Assembly (NCBI GenBank): GCA_030644725.1
Contig: CP130629.1
Coordinates: 675,572 to 739,571 of the forward strand
Source: Candidatus Electrothrix communis
GTDB lineage: Bacteria; Desulfobacterota; Desulfobulbia; Desulfobulbales; Desulfobulbaceae
Reading direction: 5' to 3'
Length of the DNA: 64,000 nucleotides
Shown: in pieces, positions 7,928 through 17,199 of the stretch
Numbering within the stretch: position 1 is the first letter of the stretch
How the letters are laid out: every line of letters starts with the position of its first letter
Made by a program: the position numbers and the translations under genes
Notes under the pieces: generated by a model
Told to the model about the DNA's origin: nothing
The model's database searches: none
The model's input: only the letters and a program-made list of their open reading frames with translations

Positions 7928-8776
7928 ATGAAAAAGACAGTTAATCGTCTGGACAATCAGGAGGGTTTTGTGCTGATTGCGGCCCTGCTTATCCTGCTCG
8001 TTCTTACCGTTATGGGGATAGCGGTTAACCGAGGAACTATGACCGAGTGGCGGATCGCTATGAATGACCGTGAACAAAAAGAAACGTTCTACGAAGCGGA
8101 TGCAGCCACAGAATTAGCGGCTGAGGTGCTGGTGCAGAATATCGCCTGTATGGGGTTTAATGAAAATGAAAAAGGTATGGTGCTGAGAGGGGTGGATAAG
8201 GATCATCATGCGTACATTAAACACCATGCGGTTGGTTTCTGGCGTTTTTATGCGCCTGACGGGACAGCGGTTCCCTCTTACGGCTTAGATCGGGACGTCG
8301 ACGGTGTGCTTGATGGTGTGCCTAACGGAGAATGGGATTGCGATACGGATAGTACGCCTGACGAGGTCGGAAACAATGTTTCAATGGATTATGACTGCCC
8401 TACTAATCGAACTGTCCCGGCTTGGGATATCGTCTATCCGGCAGCCTTTAAAGATGGCTCTAATGAGCTAGATCCTGATCCAGCTGACTTTAGCTGGGAG
8501 AAGACGATCAAAGGTGAATCCGGTGAGCCTTTTGTGAATAACAAGCCTTTTGCGCTTATAAAAATTGGCGGGGAAACAAAGGCCAAAAAAGGTTCTGCCT
8601 TGGAGATGTCAGCCGGGTATCTCGGTCTTGGGCAAGGGATAGCAGGCGGTGGCACAGAGCTTGTGTATAATATCAATGTTCGCCAGCGCGGAAGAAACGG
8701 GAGCGAGTCGGTTCTCTGTATTAGGTATGCTCATGTCCTTGGTAATGAGGGGAATTGTAATTATACTGCCCCATAA
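7928..8776 (+). CDS. pilX: PilX-family minor pilin
   Basis: 282-residue prepilin-like protein. The leader ends at G13, then FVLIAALLILLVLTVMGIAV. The Glu usually found at mature position 5 is Ala, a normal feature of PilX/GspK-type pilins, which are thought to cap the complex. The motif TMTEWRIAMNDREQKETFYEADA after the helix is the PilX N-terminal signature. Residues 121-129 read DRDVDGVLD, a calcium-loop-like sequence, followed by further D/N-rich residues. It lies 15 bases after pilV, with a GAGGTG ribosome-binding site. A 287-base gap with no convincing gene separates it from pilY1. Confidence 0.85.
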   Translation: MKKTVNRLDNQEGFVLIAALLILLVLTVMGIAVNRGTMTEWRIAMNDREQKETFYEADAATELAAEVLVQNIACMGFNENEKGMVLRGVDKDHHAYIKHHAVGFWRFYAPDGTAVPSYGLDRDVDGVLDGVPNGEWDCDTDSTPDEVGNNVSMDYDCPTNRTVPAWDIVYPAAFKDGSNELDPDPADFSWEKTIKGESGEPFVNNKPFALIKIGGETKAKKGSALEMSAGYLGLGQGIAGGGTELVYNINVRQRGRNGSESVLCIRYAHVLGNEGNCNYTAP

Positions 8777-9063
8777 GATTAAATGATTTTTTGGGTACTG
8801 GATTCGCACTATTCCAACATACATCATATTGTTTTGTTACCCTAGGGCAACACTACCATTGTGCTTTTTGAATACTTTGGAAGAGCAGGAGCCCATTACC
8901 GTGTTGAGTATATTAGACTTCTGTGCCAAAACTCAATTTTCTACTCTTGCTGAACATCATCAACCAGTAAGGCACGGAGATGAGGATTTTATTTTTACCG
9001 GAAATCTATTGATAAGGCGTTGTTGGTATTGAAACAGAGCGTGAGAGAGTAGGGAGAGGAATT

Positions 9064-12000
9064 ATGAAGAGAAAAATGCGTACGACAGTATATAGCCTGA
9101 TGGGGGTAGCCTTGTTGTTGCCGAGTGTCGGGCTTGCTAATGTCTGTAGTCAAGGAGTGGGGATACCCCCCTTCCTGTCGTCAGGGGCGAAGCCTAACTT
9201 GTTGATGGTTCTAGATAACTCGGGTTCTATGCTGGATTCGGCTTATACTGATGCAACAAGTTTTTGTTTTGACGATACCTATGATGTCACCAAAACCTAT
9301 GGTGGTTATTTTGTACAGGATAAATGGTACAAGTGGAGTGACGGTGACTTTGATCCTTGGAAAAACGGCAAGGCGTACGTCGAAAATGAGAGAGTCTATG
9401 TTAACGGCATTATATGGGAAGTTGAGGAGGGTGGTGGAGGGACTTCGAATGGGCAGTCTCTTGCCACTGATGTCGGTGTTGCATGGGAGAAGGTCTTTAC
9501 TCTCAACAAATGGGCGAATAATACAGTATATGATAATGCTGATTATCCGTTAGGTATCTTTCTTTGGTCGGGACCGCAACTGTATTACAGCGCAAGCGGG
9601 GGGACCAGTAATGATCCGGATATTAGTAATGGATTCAACCTTGCCGATGATATAGGTATTACAGATTGGGTGCCTGTGGATTCTACTTGGTTGAATGGCC
9701 AAGTGTATACATCCGGTGATATTGTCTCTTACAAAGGGATGCTGTACCAAGCGACAACGACGGCTACTGCCTCTGGCACTGGCGTTTATGATGACACCGG
9801 TGTTTCATGGCAACGGCTGAATGAAGGTTCGTTTGTTGAGGCGGGAGATGCAAGCACGGTATGTTCTGGAGCGGCTTATACCCATTCTGATTTATGTATA
9901 ACGCTGGATGTTGCTGTCACACCGAATCAGACGACCCTCTTTGCGGCCAGAGGAAATTTTCTCAACTGGGCTATGTCCTCTAAATTTGATGTGGAAAAGA
10001 GCATTTTGACAGGCGGCAAATATAATTATTATGATGATGTGATGATTTCCGAGAACCGGGGGTGTTCAGGTTCGAGTACTGTCAAGCAGATTCAGATGGA
10101 CGATGAGGGAACTAATCCTGGGAAGTTTTTGAGCCTTGGAGTTCGAGGTTCACGTCACAAAGATGATCCTTTTCATGAGGATCGTATTGACAGTGCTGAT
10201 GATACTGCACGGCTAGAGGTGCTTGCAATTACCGATTGGGGTTATACGTTGCACCCAGACTGTCAAGCCGCAATTACATGTATCGTAGATACTGGTCTTA
10301 ACGGTTGCCAAAGTGTCATAGGGAAGTGTTTGAGTAGCTTCCTTAATTCGAGTTCAATAATGGAGGATATGCGCCCGGCGTTGAACAACAGCCTTCAAGC
10401 CTGCTGGCAATCTGATATTAATAGCGGTATTTTTGGTAACTTGGTTTCCGATTGTCTTACTCTGTACACAGGAGAAAAACAGCCGGGCAGTAATTTCACA
10501 CCAAGTAAGGCCTATCATCCATCGGAATTGCGACCTGCTGACGGAGGACCGTATATTTGTTATGGAATATATGATGCGGGTGTCGATCATATGAACAGAG
10601 TCGGTTACATGGGACGCGTTTGGAATGCAGGAGGAACAGGTGGTATGGCAACCTGTGATCCAGTGCAAGTGACAGATCAATGCTCTGCCCCATATCCTTG
10701 CTACTGGAAGTATACTGGCGGTGCAATCGTGGCGGATCCTAGTGGGGAGAATTTCAAAAACGAAGACGACGGGTATGTGTACAAATGTACCAACGTTAAA
10801 AATAATGGTGGTTGTTTCAGTAATGCGTGGGTGATTTATTATAAAGCATCAGACGGAACTGGTGAATGTGACCCTAGCAACCCGATGTTTGGCTCAACTA
10901 GTAATGCTGATTGGGAAGATCCGACTTGGCCGGATAATAAGGATGTCCCGGCGGCACCGGGGAACGGTATTCTGGAAGCAATCAAGGATTATTGTGATAG
11001 CATGAAGGTGCCGGAAGTAATTGATCCCTCTGGTTCTGCTGGAAAAACAGGAGAAACGGGTAATGCGCCTGCTTTGCTGAGGGATTCATATATAATGTCC
11101 TTTCTCGGCGGACAAGATCCGTTAGCAACTATGAAAGGCTATATTAAAGTGGACAATAGACCTGAAGGGGTCATGCAGTCTGTGGCTCAAGATCTGCGTC
11201 TCGGGGTAATGGCCTTTAATTATGTTGGAACCGCAACCGAGTGTGAGAAGGCTGACCCGAATTCTAAAGTTGAGAAATACTGTCCGGGGCCAGGGGTTGA
11301 CGCAGATGGAGCGCAGCTGCTCGCTGAGCTAAAATCAGGCGATCTGGTAGTTGATGAGAATGATATAACCTATCCGGACAATGACAACAAGCGCAGGCAT
11401 GTGGATGATCTTGCCCAAGCAATTAATGATATTCGTGCAACCTCATGGACTCCTTTAGGTGAGGCCTTGTACGGTGCACTCGGCTATTATACCCAGAATA
11501 ATTCACTTTGTCTGAACTGCACGGAGCGATATAGTGCTGTTGAAGCAGCGGATTTGGGAGATTTAAACTTGGAAGGCATGTGTAAGGACATCCCAGGTAA
11601 TTGTCTGGATTATCCTGTCTGCATAAATTATGACGCTGAGTTTAACTGCGTTGATTCGGAACCGGTTGATGATCCGGTCCAGTACTGGTGTCAGGATAAT
11701 CATATTTTAGTGATTACGGAAGGAGAATCCACAGCTGATATAAATGCGGCTGTTGGTGGATTAGGGACGTTTCCTGTCGGTTCGGGTGACTCTCGTTTGC
11801 TTTCCTATGAAAGTACTGACGACCTGAACGGTGACGGGGGCGGCGATGATACTCTTACCGGATGCGGGGACAGTCTCTACAGCAATACAAGTTTTGATGA
11901 TATGACGTGGTGGGGGCAGTCTGTATATCCTCTATATAGGAACAGGTATATTTATAATGCGGATATTTCGGGACTTGATCCAGAAAAACCCAAAAGCAAT

Positions 12001-15000
12001 ATTATCACTCATGTTGTCACTACAGGTGCATTAACTGAAAACGGAACGGGTGAATGTAATCCGAAAGAGTTAATGCAGGCCGCCGCTGTCAATGGGGGAA
12101 CCGAAAACTATTATTCCGGTGAGAGCCCGGATGAGCTGGAAGAAAATCTCTATGCGGTCTTAGGTAGTATTATGAGTCGTGCCTCTTCTGGGTCGGCCGC
12201 TTCTGTCATTTCCGATTCCCGAAGCGGATCAGGTGCAATGTATCAGGCGGTCTTCTGGCCTGAGCATGAGGATAAAACCAACCCGACACCCAATAAGGTG
12301 AACTGGGTCGGTGATGTTCGATCGCTGCTGTTGGATGCTACCGGTCGGATGTACGAGGATACGGTACAGGATGGTACATTGAATACCGCTGAAGACCGGG
12401 AGATAGTTTTTTACTATAGCGGAAATGTCAAACAAACAAGAGGTTGCTATGATACTGTTGGCTATAGACAGGGCCCGGACGGTATTGAAGGGACAGCGGA
12501 TGATTTTCAATGTCGAGGTGATTTAGATCCAGAGAGGGAACCTTGTTTAAGCGACCCTGGTAATACACGCTGCTCGTGGGTGCCTGAATGCACGGCTACA
12601 GATGACTGTGTTGAAACCATGGATGTCAAGTATCTTTGGTCTGCGAATAGGCAGTTACGTGAAATGGACGTCCTTGCGGATCGTAAGATATATACCTGGA
12701 ATGATGTTGATAATAACGGAATGGTTGACCCCGACAAGGGGGAATGGTTTCAGCTTAAGACGTTTGACCCCACAGATACGAATAACTACTGGTCAACGTT
12801 GAATGCAGCCGCAGCGACCGCAGCAAACCGTGGCAAGGTAACAGAAGATTTCCTTACTCCTGATGATTGGGCAAATTTTGTTGGCCTTGATCCTAACAAG
12901 ACACCGGATGAGATGGAGCTGGATGCTATCCAATCTCTGACACGATGGTTGTTGGGCGTGGATCAGACGGATGTGGATGATCCGGAGACTGACTGGATAG
13001 ACAGACCGCTGCGTTCGAGGCAGTATTTTTTCGCTGATACGGGAAAGACTCAGGAATGGCGACTTGGCGATGTTATTCATTCCGCTCCTACCGCTGTTTC
13101 TAAACCTGCGGAGGCCTTTAATCAGATCTATCGTGACCCGACCTATACCAAGTTTTCAAAGTATTGGGATAAGCGTCGTATTGTTATCTATTTCGGCGGT
13201 AACGATGGTATGCTTCATGCCGTCAACGGTGGCTTCTATATTGAAGATACTAAGCAGTTCTGTTGTACAAAGCCGGTTACCGTGACAAAGACCGTAGATG
13301 GCCAAGATGTTGAAGTTGAAGAATGTAATGATCCGGTTACAGACGGAGAGTGTACAGGTACAACGAACCTCGGTGAGGAATTGTGGGCCTATATTCCGTA
13401 TAACCTCCAGCCGCATCTGAAATGTCTGGCAGATGAATATTATAGCCATAAATATTTTGTTGACAAGAAGCCACGAATTTTTGATGTACAGATTTTCGCG
13501 GAGGATGCGGATCACCCCGGCGGCTGGGGAACTATTTTGGTCGGTGGTATGCGTTTCGGCGGCGCCACTGTCGATGCTAAGGATTTGAACGACTTTAAGG
13601 ATGACAATGGATTGGAGGATCCGCGACAGTTTACTTCGTCCTTTTTCATCCTGGATATAACTAATCCTGATACCCCTCAACTTCTCGGAGAATTGACAAG
13701 AAATACTGATGACGACTATGTTGATCTTAATTTTACCACCTCGACTCCTGCGATGGTATCTATGCGAGACGGAGGAAAAGATGCGGTTACTTCAACATGG
13801 TATTTGGTCATGGGGAATGGACCAAGCAGTATGGATGGTACCAATGCTAAGGGTGAACAGGGGCGCTTGGCTATCCTGCCGCTGGAATGGCTGAAGGGAC
13901 CGGCCTTAGGCTGGACAAATGGTATACCTTCGTCCAACGGCGCCAAAGAAGCTGTCCGGATACCTAACAAGAAGCCCGATGCAAAGGGGGGCGGGGTGTA
14001 CATGGTTCCTCTTGCAGATAATGCAGGCTATATTTCAGATATTATCTCGGTAGATTATAATATAGATGCTTCCACTGAGGATAGTCTCGGTGTCAGGTTT
14101 CGTACAGATGCGGTGTATTTCGGTACAACAGACGGCACCTGGCACCCAGAGTATCCTAATGATTATTATGTTAAATCAGGCGATCAGCGTTACTGGAACG
14201 GAGGGGGCAGATTGTTCCGGTTGGTCACCAAGGTTTTGGATGTAAAAGGTGAAGAGATGGCCTCTACCCCGACTGAGTGGGCTGATGAATGGGCTGATGG
14301 AAATCCTGTGCGAATGCTTGCCGATCTGGGGGCACCTGTAGTTTCCGCGCCATCTGTTGGCTATGATGGTTATAATTATTGGATTTATGCAGGAACTGGG
14401 CGTTTTTATGATGAACTGGATAAAACCGATGACGGAAGATGTCTCCCTGTTAACCCCGCATGCTTGGAGCCTCAGGCCTGTGCAACGTCGGCATGCACAT
14501 CAGACCCTGCCTGCACTGGAACATGCTCAGATCGAAGCAATATGGCCTATTTCGGTATAAAAGAACCGATTATAGATGATAAGAACGAGCCTGCTGGCTG
14601 GAGTCTAACTAGCGCTAATAAGGTCTCGTCCTTTGGCTGTGATGATGCAGTAATGACTTGGGGGCTGATTGAGTCGAATCTTGATGTGTCGCCTTATATA
14701 ACCAACGGTTTGGTTGGAGCGAATCCGCCCAATCAGAGTTTGAGTCCTGATAAGCCGTCTGGGCAGCGTGGCTTGATGCAGACGGATAATATTCTGGTGG
14801 GGAATAAGAGCGGATATCTTGCCTGCTGGCATTGTCGGATGGAGGGATCGGAATATATATGCGACAACTTATCGGATGAAAAATGCTACAGAGGGGTGCC
14901 TGCATATCCTGTTCTTTCCCTTACGGAGGATCCAGATTCGAATGGTCCAATCTATGATTACGATAAGGACTGGTATTCCTTTGAGAAATTAACTGGCTAC

Positions 15001-15483
15001 ATAGCCGGAACCGGTTGTGAAGATGTTAATGGCGACCGTATTACGACCGGTCTTGATGGTTGGTACCATATTTTTCATGATCCCCGTGAACGAAATATCA
15101 GTACAGCGTCCTTGCTTGGAGATATGTTGTATTTTACGTCTTATCAGCCCTTTAATGATAAGTGCAAGGCTGAAGGGCAGAGTTTCCTTTACGGACTCTA
15201 TTATCAGACCGGAACTGCATCGGCTGACGACGTGATTGGAACTTTAGAGCCAGCAAGTAATGGGTCAGAAACTAGAGAAAAAGGCAATCCCGACCCGCTG
15301 ACATTCGATCAACATAAATTGGTTATGCAAGGTTTGGTTATGCCTCCGACCTTGCATAGCGGTCCTGATGGTCTTAAAGCAATACTTACCGATGCGGCCG
15401 GTAAGACCTCGCAGCAGGAGGTTGGTGATGAAAACAAGGTAAAGAGTGGTCGAGTGAATTGGTCAGATAGATGTAGTCCCTAA
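9064..15483 (+). CDS. pilY1: PilY1-family pilus tip protein with inserted carbohydrate-binding-like repeats
   Basis: Very large secreted protein (2139 residues; PilY1 proteins are commonly about 1000-1700). Signal peptide 1-25 ends in GLA. A von Willebrand A-like domain opens with the MIDAS motif D51-N-S-G-S. Directly after it are three tandem modules (about 99-143, 150-205, 209-252) that look like ChtBD3/CBM5/12 modules. The vWA-type region resumes with SWTPLGEALYGALGYY. D1214-x-D1216-x-N1218 with D1222 is the type of calcium loop known in PilY1. The C-terminal beta-propeller part includes VIYFGGNDGMLHAVNGG. Many Cys pairs suggest disulfides. AGGGAGAGGA is a strong ribosome-binding site. It should sit at the pilus tip, controlling extension and surface or substrate contact. 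Confidence 0.93.
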   Translation: MKRKMRTTVYSLMGVALLLPSVGLANVCSQGVGIPPFLSSGAKPNLLMVLDNSGSMLDSAYTDATSFCFDDTYDVTKTYGGYFVQDKWYKWSDGDFDPWKNGKAYVENERVYVNGIIWEVEEGGGGTSNGQSLATDVGVAWEKVFTLNKWANNTVYDNADYPLGIFLWSGPQLYYSASGGTSNDPDISNGFNLADDIGITDWVPVDSTWLNGQVYTSGDIVSYKGMLYQATTTATASGTGVYDDTGVSWQRLNEGSFVEAGDASTVCSGAAYTHSDLCITLDVAVTPNQTTLFAARGNFLNWAMSSKFDVEKSILTGGKYNYYDDVMISENRGCSGSSTVKQIQMDDEGTNPGKFLSLGVRGSRHKDDPFHEDRIDSADDTARLEVLAITDWGYTLHPDCQAAITCIVDTGLNGCQSVIGKCLSSFLNSSSIMEDMRPALNNSLQACWQSDINSGIFGNLVSDCLTLYTGEKQPGSNFTPSKAYHPSELRPADGGPYICYGIYDAGVDHMNRVGYMGRVWNAGGTGGMATCDPVQVTDQCSAPYPCYWKYTGGAIVADPSGENFKNEDDGYVYKCTNVKNNGGCFSNAWVIYYKASDGTGECDPSNPMFGSTSNADWEDPTWPDNKDVPAAPGNGILEAIKDYCDSMKVPEVIDPSGSAGKTGETGNAPALLRDSYIMSFLGGQDPLATMKGYIKVDNRPEGVMQSVAQDLRLGVMAFNYVGTATECEKADPNSKVEKYCPGPGVDADGAQLLAELKSGDLVVDENDITYPDNDNKRRHVDDLAQAINDIRATSWTPLGEALYGALGYYTQNNSLCLNCTERYSAVEAADLGDLNLEGMCKDIPGNCLDYPVCINYDAEFNCVDSEPVDDPVQYWCQDNHILVITEGESTADINAAVGGLGTFPVGSGDSRLLSYESTDDLNGDGGGDDTLTGCGDSLYSNTSFDDMTWWGQSVYPLYRNRYIYNADISGLDPEKPKSNIITHVVTTGALTENGTGECNPKELMQAAAVNGGTENYYSGESPDELEENLYAVLGSIMSRASSGSAASVISDSRSGSGAMYQAVFWPEHEDKTNPTPNKVNWVGDVRSLLLDATGRMYEDTVQDGTLNTAEDREIVFYYSGNVKQTRGCYDTVGYRQGPDGIEGTADDFQCRGDLDPEREPCLSDPGNTRCSWVPECTATDDCVETMDVKYLWSANRQLREMDVLADRKIYTWNDVDNNGMVDPDKGEWFQLKTFDPTDTNNYWSTLNAAAATAANRGKVTEDFLTPDDWANFVGLDPNKTPDEMELDAIQSLTRWLLGVDQTDVDDPETDWIDRPLRSRQYFFADTGKTQEWRLGDVIHSAPTAVSKPAEAFNQIYRDPTYTKFSKYWDKRRIVIYFGGNDGMLHAVNGGFYIEDTKQFCCTKPVTVTKTVDGQDVEVEECNDPVTDGECTGTTNLGEELWAYIPYNLQPHLKCLADEYYSHKYFVDKKPRIFDVQIFAEDADHPGGWGTILVGGMRFGGATVDAKDLNDFKDDNGLEDPRQFTSSFFILDITNPDTPQLLGELTRNTDDDYVDLNFTTSTPAMVSMRDGGKDAVTSTWYLVMGNGPSSMDGTNAKGEQGRLAILPLEWLKGPALGWTNGIPSSNGAKEAVRIPNKKPDAKGGGVYMVPLADNAGYISDIISVDYNIDASTEDSLGVRFRTDAVYFGTTDGTWHPEYPNDYYVKSGDQRYWNGGGRLFRLVTKVLDVKGEEMASTPTEWADEWADGNPVRMLADLGAPVVSAPSVGYDGYNYWIYAGTGRFYDELDKTDDGRCLPVNPACLEPQACATSACTSDPACTGTCSDRSNMAYFGIKEPIIDDKNEPAGWSLTSANKVSSFGCDDAVMTWGLIESNLDVSPYITNGLVGANPPNQSLSPDKPSGQRGLMQTDNILVGNKSGYLACWHCRMEGSEYICDNLSDEKCYRGVPAYPVLSLTEDPDSNGPIYDYDKDWYSFEKLTGYIAGTGCEDVNGDRITTGLDGWYHIFHDPRERNISTASLLGDMLYFTSYQPFNDKCKAEGQSFLYGLYYQTGTASADDVIGTLEPASNGSETREKGNPDPLTFDQHKLVMQGLVMPPTLHSGPDGLKAILTDAAGKTSQQEVGDENKVKSGRVNWSDRCSP

Positions 15484-15530
15484 GTGCAAGCGCAGGACGT
15501 ATAATCTTTTAGATTAATTTCCAAAAAGTT

Positions 15531-15566
15531 GGCGACTCCCAGAGAAATTTGGGAGTCGCCTTTTTT
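15531..15566 (+). terminator. Strong terminator of the minor-pilin operon
   Basis: A perfect 11-bp GC-rich stem (15531-15541 with 15550-15560) with an 8-base loop is followed by six T. It closes the fimT-pilY1 transcript. Confidence 0.92.
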
Positions 15567-15675
15567 ATGTCTATCGCAGCATCGGAAATGTGGTTGTCGG
15601 TGCAATCAAGTAAGACAAGTGTGATATCAAATAAACTGAACAAGATGTTTATCTGAATGAAAGAGGATTTTTCTC

Positions 15676-15703
15676 TTGACTTCTATGCCTTCCCGCCTAT
15701 ATT
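15676..15703 (+). promoter_or_regulatory. Sigma-70-type promoter of sat
   Basis: TTGACT at 15676-15681, 16-base spacer, TATATT at 15698-15703. It predicts an mRNA leader of about 120 bases before sat. I see no riboswitch-like structure in that leader. Confidence 0.55.
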
Positions 15704-15830
15704 TACCATCTTTTATACGTAATTCTCAGACAGCCTGAGTGCCGGTAAAAATCGGTTGCAGGCAAAAGCGGATGTTTAATCCGACAATAAATTGTAATAC
15801 CATAACATTTAACTCAAAGAGGAAAGAATT

Positions 15831-17108
15831 ATGTCTCAATTGGTAGCCCCTCACGGCGGAAAAGGTCTTGTTTGCGCTCTGCTGCACGGCAGTGAGCTGG
15901 TCGCTGAGCAGGAAAAAGCGGCAGGTTTGAAAAAAGTGCAGGTAAGTGCTCGTGCTAAAGGCGACCTGATCATGATGGGTATCGGTGGGTTTTCTCCGCT
16001 GGATGGCTTCATGAACAAGGCTGACTGGAAAGGCGTTTGTGAAAATTTCCAGATGGCTGACGGCACCTTCTGGCCTGTACCGATCACTCTGGATATCACC
16101 AAAGAAGATGCAGATGCCATTGAAATGGGTGAAGAGATCGCTCTTGAAGCAGACGGCGTGATCATGGCCACCATGAAGGTCTCAGAGAAGTTCGAAATGA
16201 CCGAGGCTGATAAGAAATGGGAATGTGAAAAAGTCTTCATGGGCGAAGGCGAAGAGTCTGTTGACGGAAATTTCTGGAAGATTGCCCCGGAAGATCATCC
16301 CGGTGTTATCATGGTTATGAACCAGAAAGATATAAACATTGCCGGTTCGGTAAAAGTTCTTTCTCAGGGAAGCTATCCTGACGAGTATCCCGGAGTCTAC
16401 CTGACCCCGGCCGAGACCCGCGCTATGTTTGAAGAGCGTGGTTGGTCCAAGGTTGCTGCTCTTCAGCTGCGTAACCCCATGCATCGTTCCCATGAGTTCC
16501 TGGCCAAGATTGCTATTGAAGTCTGTGACGGTGTTTTGATTCACTCCCTGATCGGTAACCTGAAGGCTGGTGATATTCCGGCTGAGACCCGTGTCAAAGC
16601 GATTGAAATTCTGATCGACAACTATTTTGTAAAAGATAACGTTATCAACGGTGGTTACCCGCTGGATATGCGTTATGCCGGTCCTCGTGAAGGCTTGCTC
16701 CATGCCACCTTCCGTCAGAACTACGGTATCACCGATATGCTGATCGGTCGCGATCATGCCGGTGTGGGTGATTTCTACGGTCTGTTCGAGGCTCAGGAAA
16801 TCTTTGATCGTGTTCCGAAGACCGGTGAGGCAGGAAAAGACCTGCTCTGCCAGCCCATGAAGATCGACTGGACCTTCTACTGCCACAAGTGTGATGGTAT
16901 GGCTTCTCTGCGTACTTGTAACCACGGTAAAGATGATCGCGTCATCCTTTCCGGTACCAAACTGCGTAAGGCTCTTTCTGAAGGTGCTGAGGTTGTCGAT
17001 CATTTTGGTCGTGACGAGGTTCTGGATCACCTCAAGAAGTACTATGCTGGTTTGACCGAGAAGGTTGAGGTCAAGATGCAGGGTGCTGCTTCTGGGCAGG
17101 CTATGTAA
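15831..17108 (+). CDS. sat: Sulfate adenylyltransferase (ATP sulfurylase), dissimilatory type
   Basis: Activates sulfate with ATP to adenosine 5'-phosphosulfate and pyrophosphate in the cytoplasm, or runs in reverse during sulfur oxidation or disproportionation. At 425 residues it is the usual length of the homo-oligomeric prokaryotic enzyme. The nucleotide-binding motif [10 protein letters not shown] is near residue 212 and GRDHAGVG further on. [16 protein letters not shown] segment near the C-terminus supplies Cys/His residues that bind zinc in related archaeal and deltaproteobacterial enzymes. An AGAGGAAAG ribosome-binding site and a good promoter fit high expression. aprAB is not in the window. 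The pyrophosphatase gene ppaC lies 1.8 kb downstream and would pull the reaction forward. Confidence 0.97.
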   Translation: MSQLVAPHGGKGLVCALLHGSELVAEQEKAAGLKKVQVSARAKGDLIMMGIGGFSPLDGFMNKADWKGVCENFQMADGTFWPVPITLDITKEDADAIEMGEEIALEADGVIMATMKVSEKFEMTEADKKWECEKVFMGEGEESVDGNFWKIAPEDHPGVIMVMNQKDINIAGSVKVLSQGSYPDEYPGVYLTPAETRAMFEERGWSKVAALQLRNPMHRSHEFLAKIAIEVCDGVLIHSLIGNLKAGDIPAETRVKAIEILIDNYFVKDNVINGGYPLDMRYAGPREGLLHATFRQNYGITDMLIGRDHAGVGDFYGLFEAQEIFDRVPKTGEAGKDLLCQPMKIDWTFYCHKCDGMASLRTCNHGKDDRVILSGTKLRKALSEGAEVVDHFGRDEVLDHLKKYYAGLTEKVEVKMQGAASGQAM

Positions 17109-17132
17109 AGCCAACCGGATTGCTGGATCTCA

Positions 17133-17155
17133 GGGGCGAATGCATAATTCGCCCC
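17133..17155. repeat. Intergenic hairpin GGGGCGAAT/ATTCGCCCC
   Basis: A perfect 9-bp inverted repeat with a 5-base loop lies between the convergent sat gene and the 405-aa gene. It has no T run, but it could act as a bidirectional transcription barrier. Its GGGGCG..CGCCCC character matches the other dispersed palindromes in this window. Confidence 0.6.
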
Positions 17156-17160
17156 GCATT

Positions 17161-17199
17161 CTTGTCGAAGGGTGAAAACAAAATCACCCTTACGGCAAG
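17161..17199. repeat. Second intergenic hairpin, overlapping the end of the 405-aa gene
   Basis: AAGGGTGA/TCACCCTT (17168-17175 with 17184-17191) is flanked by CTTGTCG and CGGCAAG, which extend the stem. It contains the stop codon of the minus-strand gene, so that gene ends inside a palindromic unit. Confidence 0.5.

Noticed and set aside
8829-9032. 67-codon frame between pilX and pilY1
   Set aside because: No ribosome-binding site, no pilin or signal motif; composition looks random.
16182-17114. 310-codon open frame antisense to sat
   Set aside because: It mirrors the codon pattern of the highly biased sat gene, has no ribosome-binding site and its product resembles no protein.
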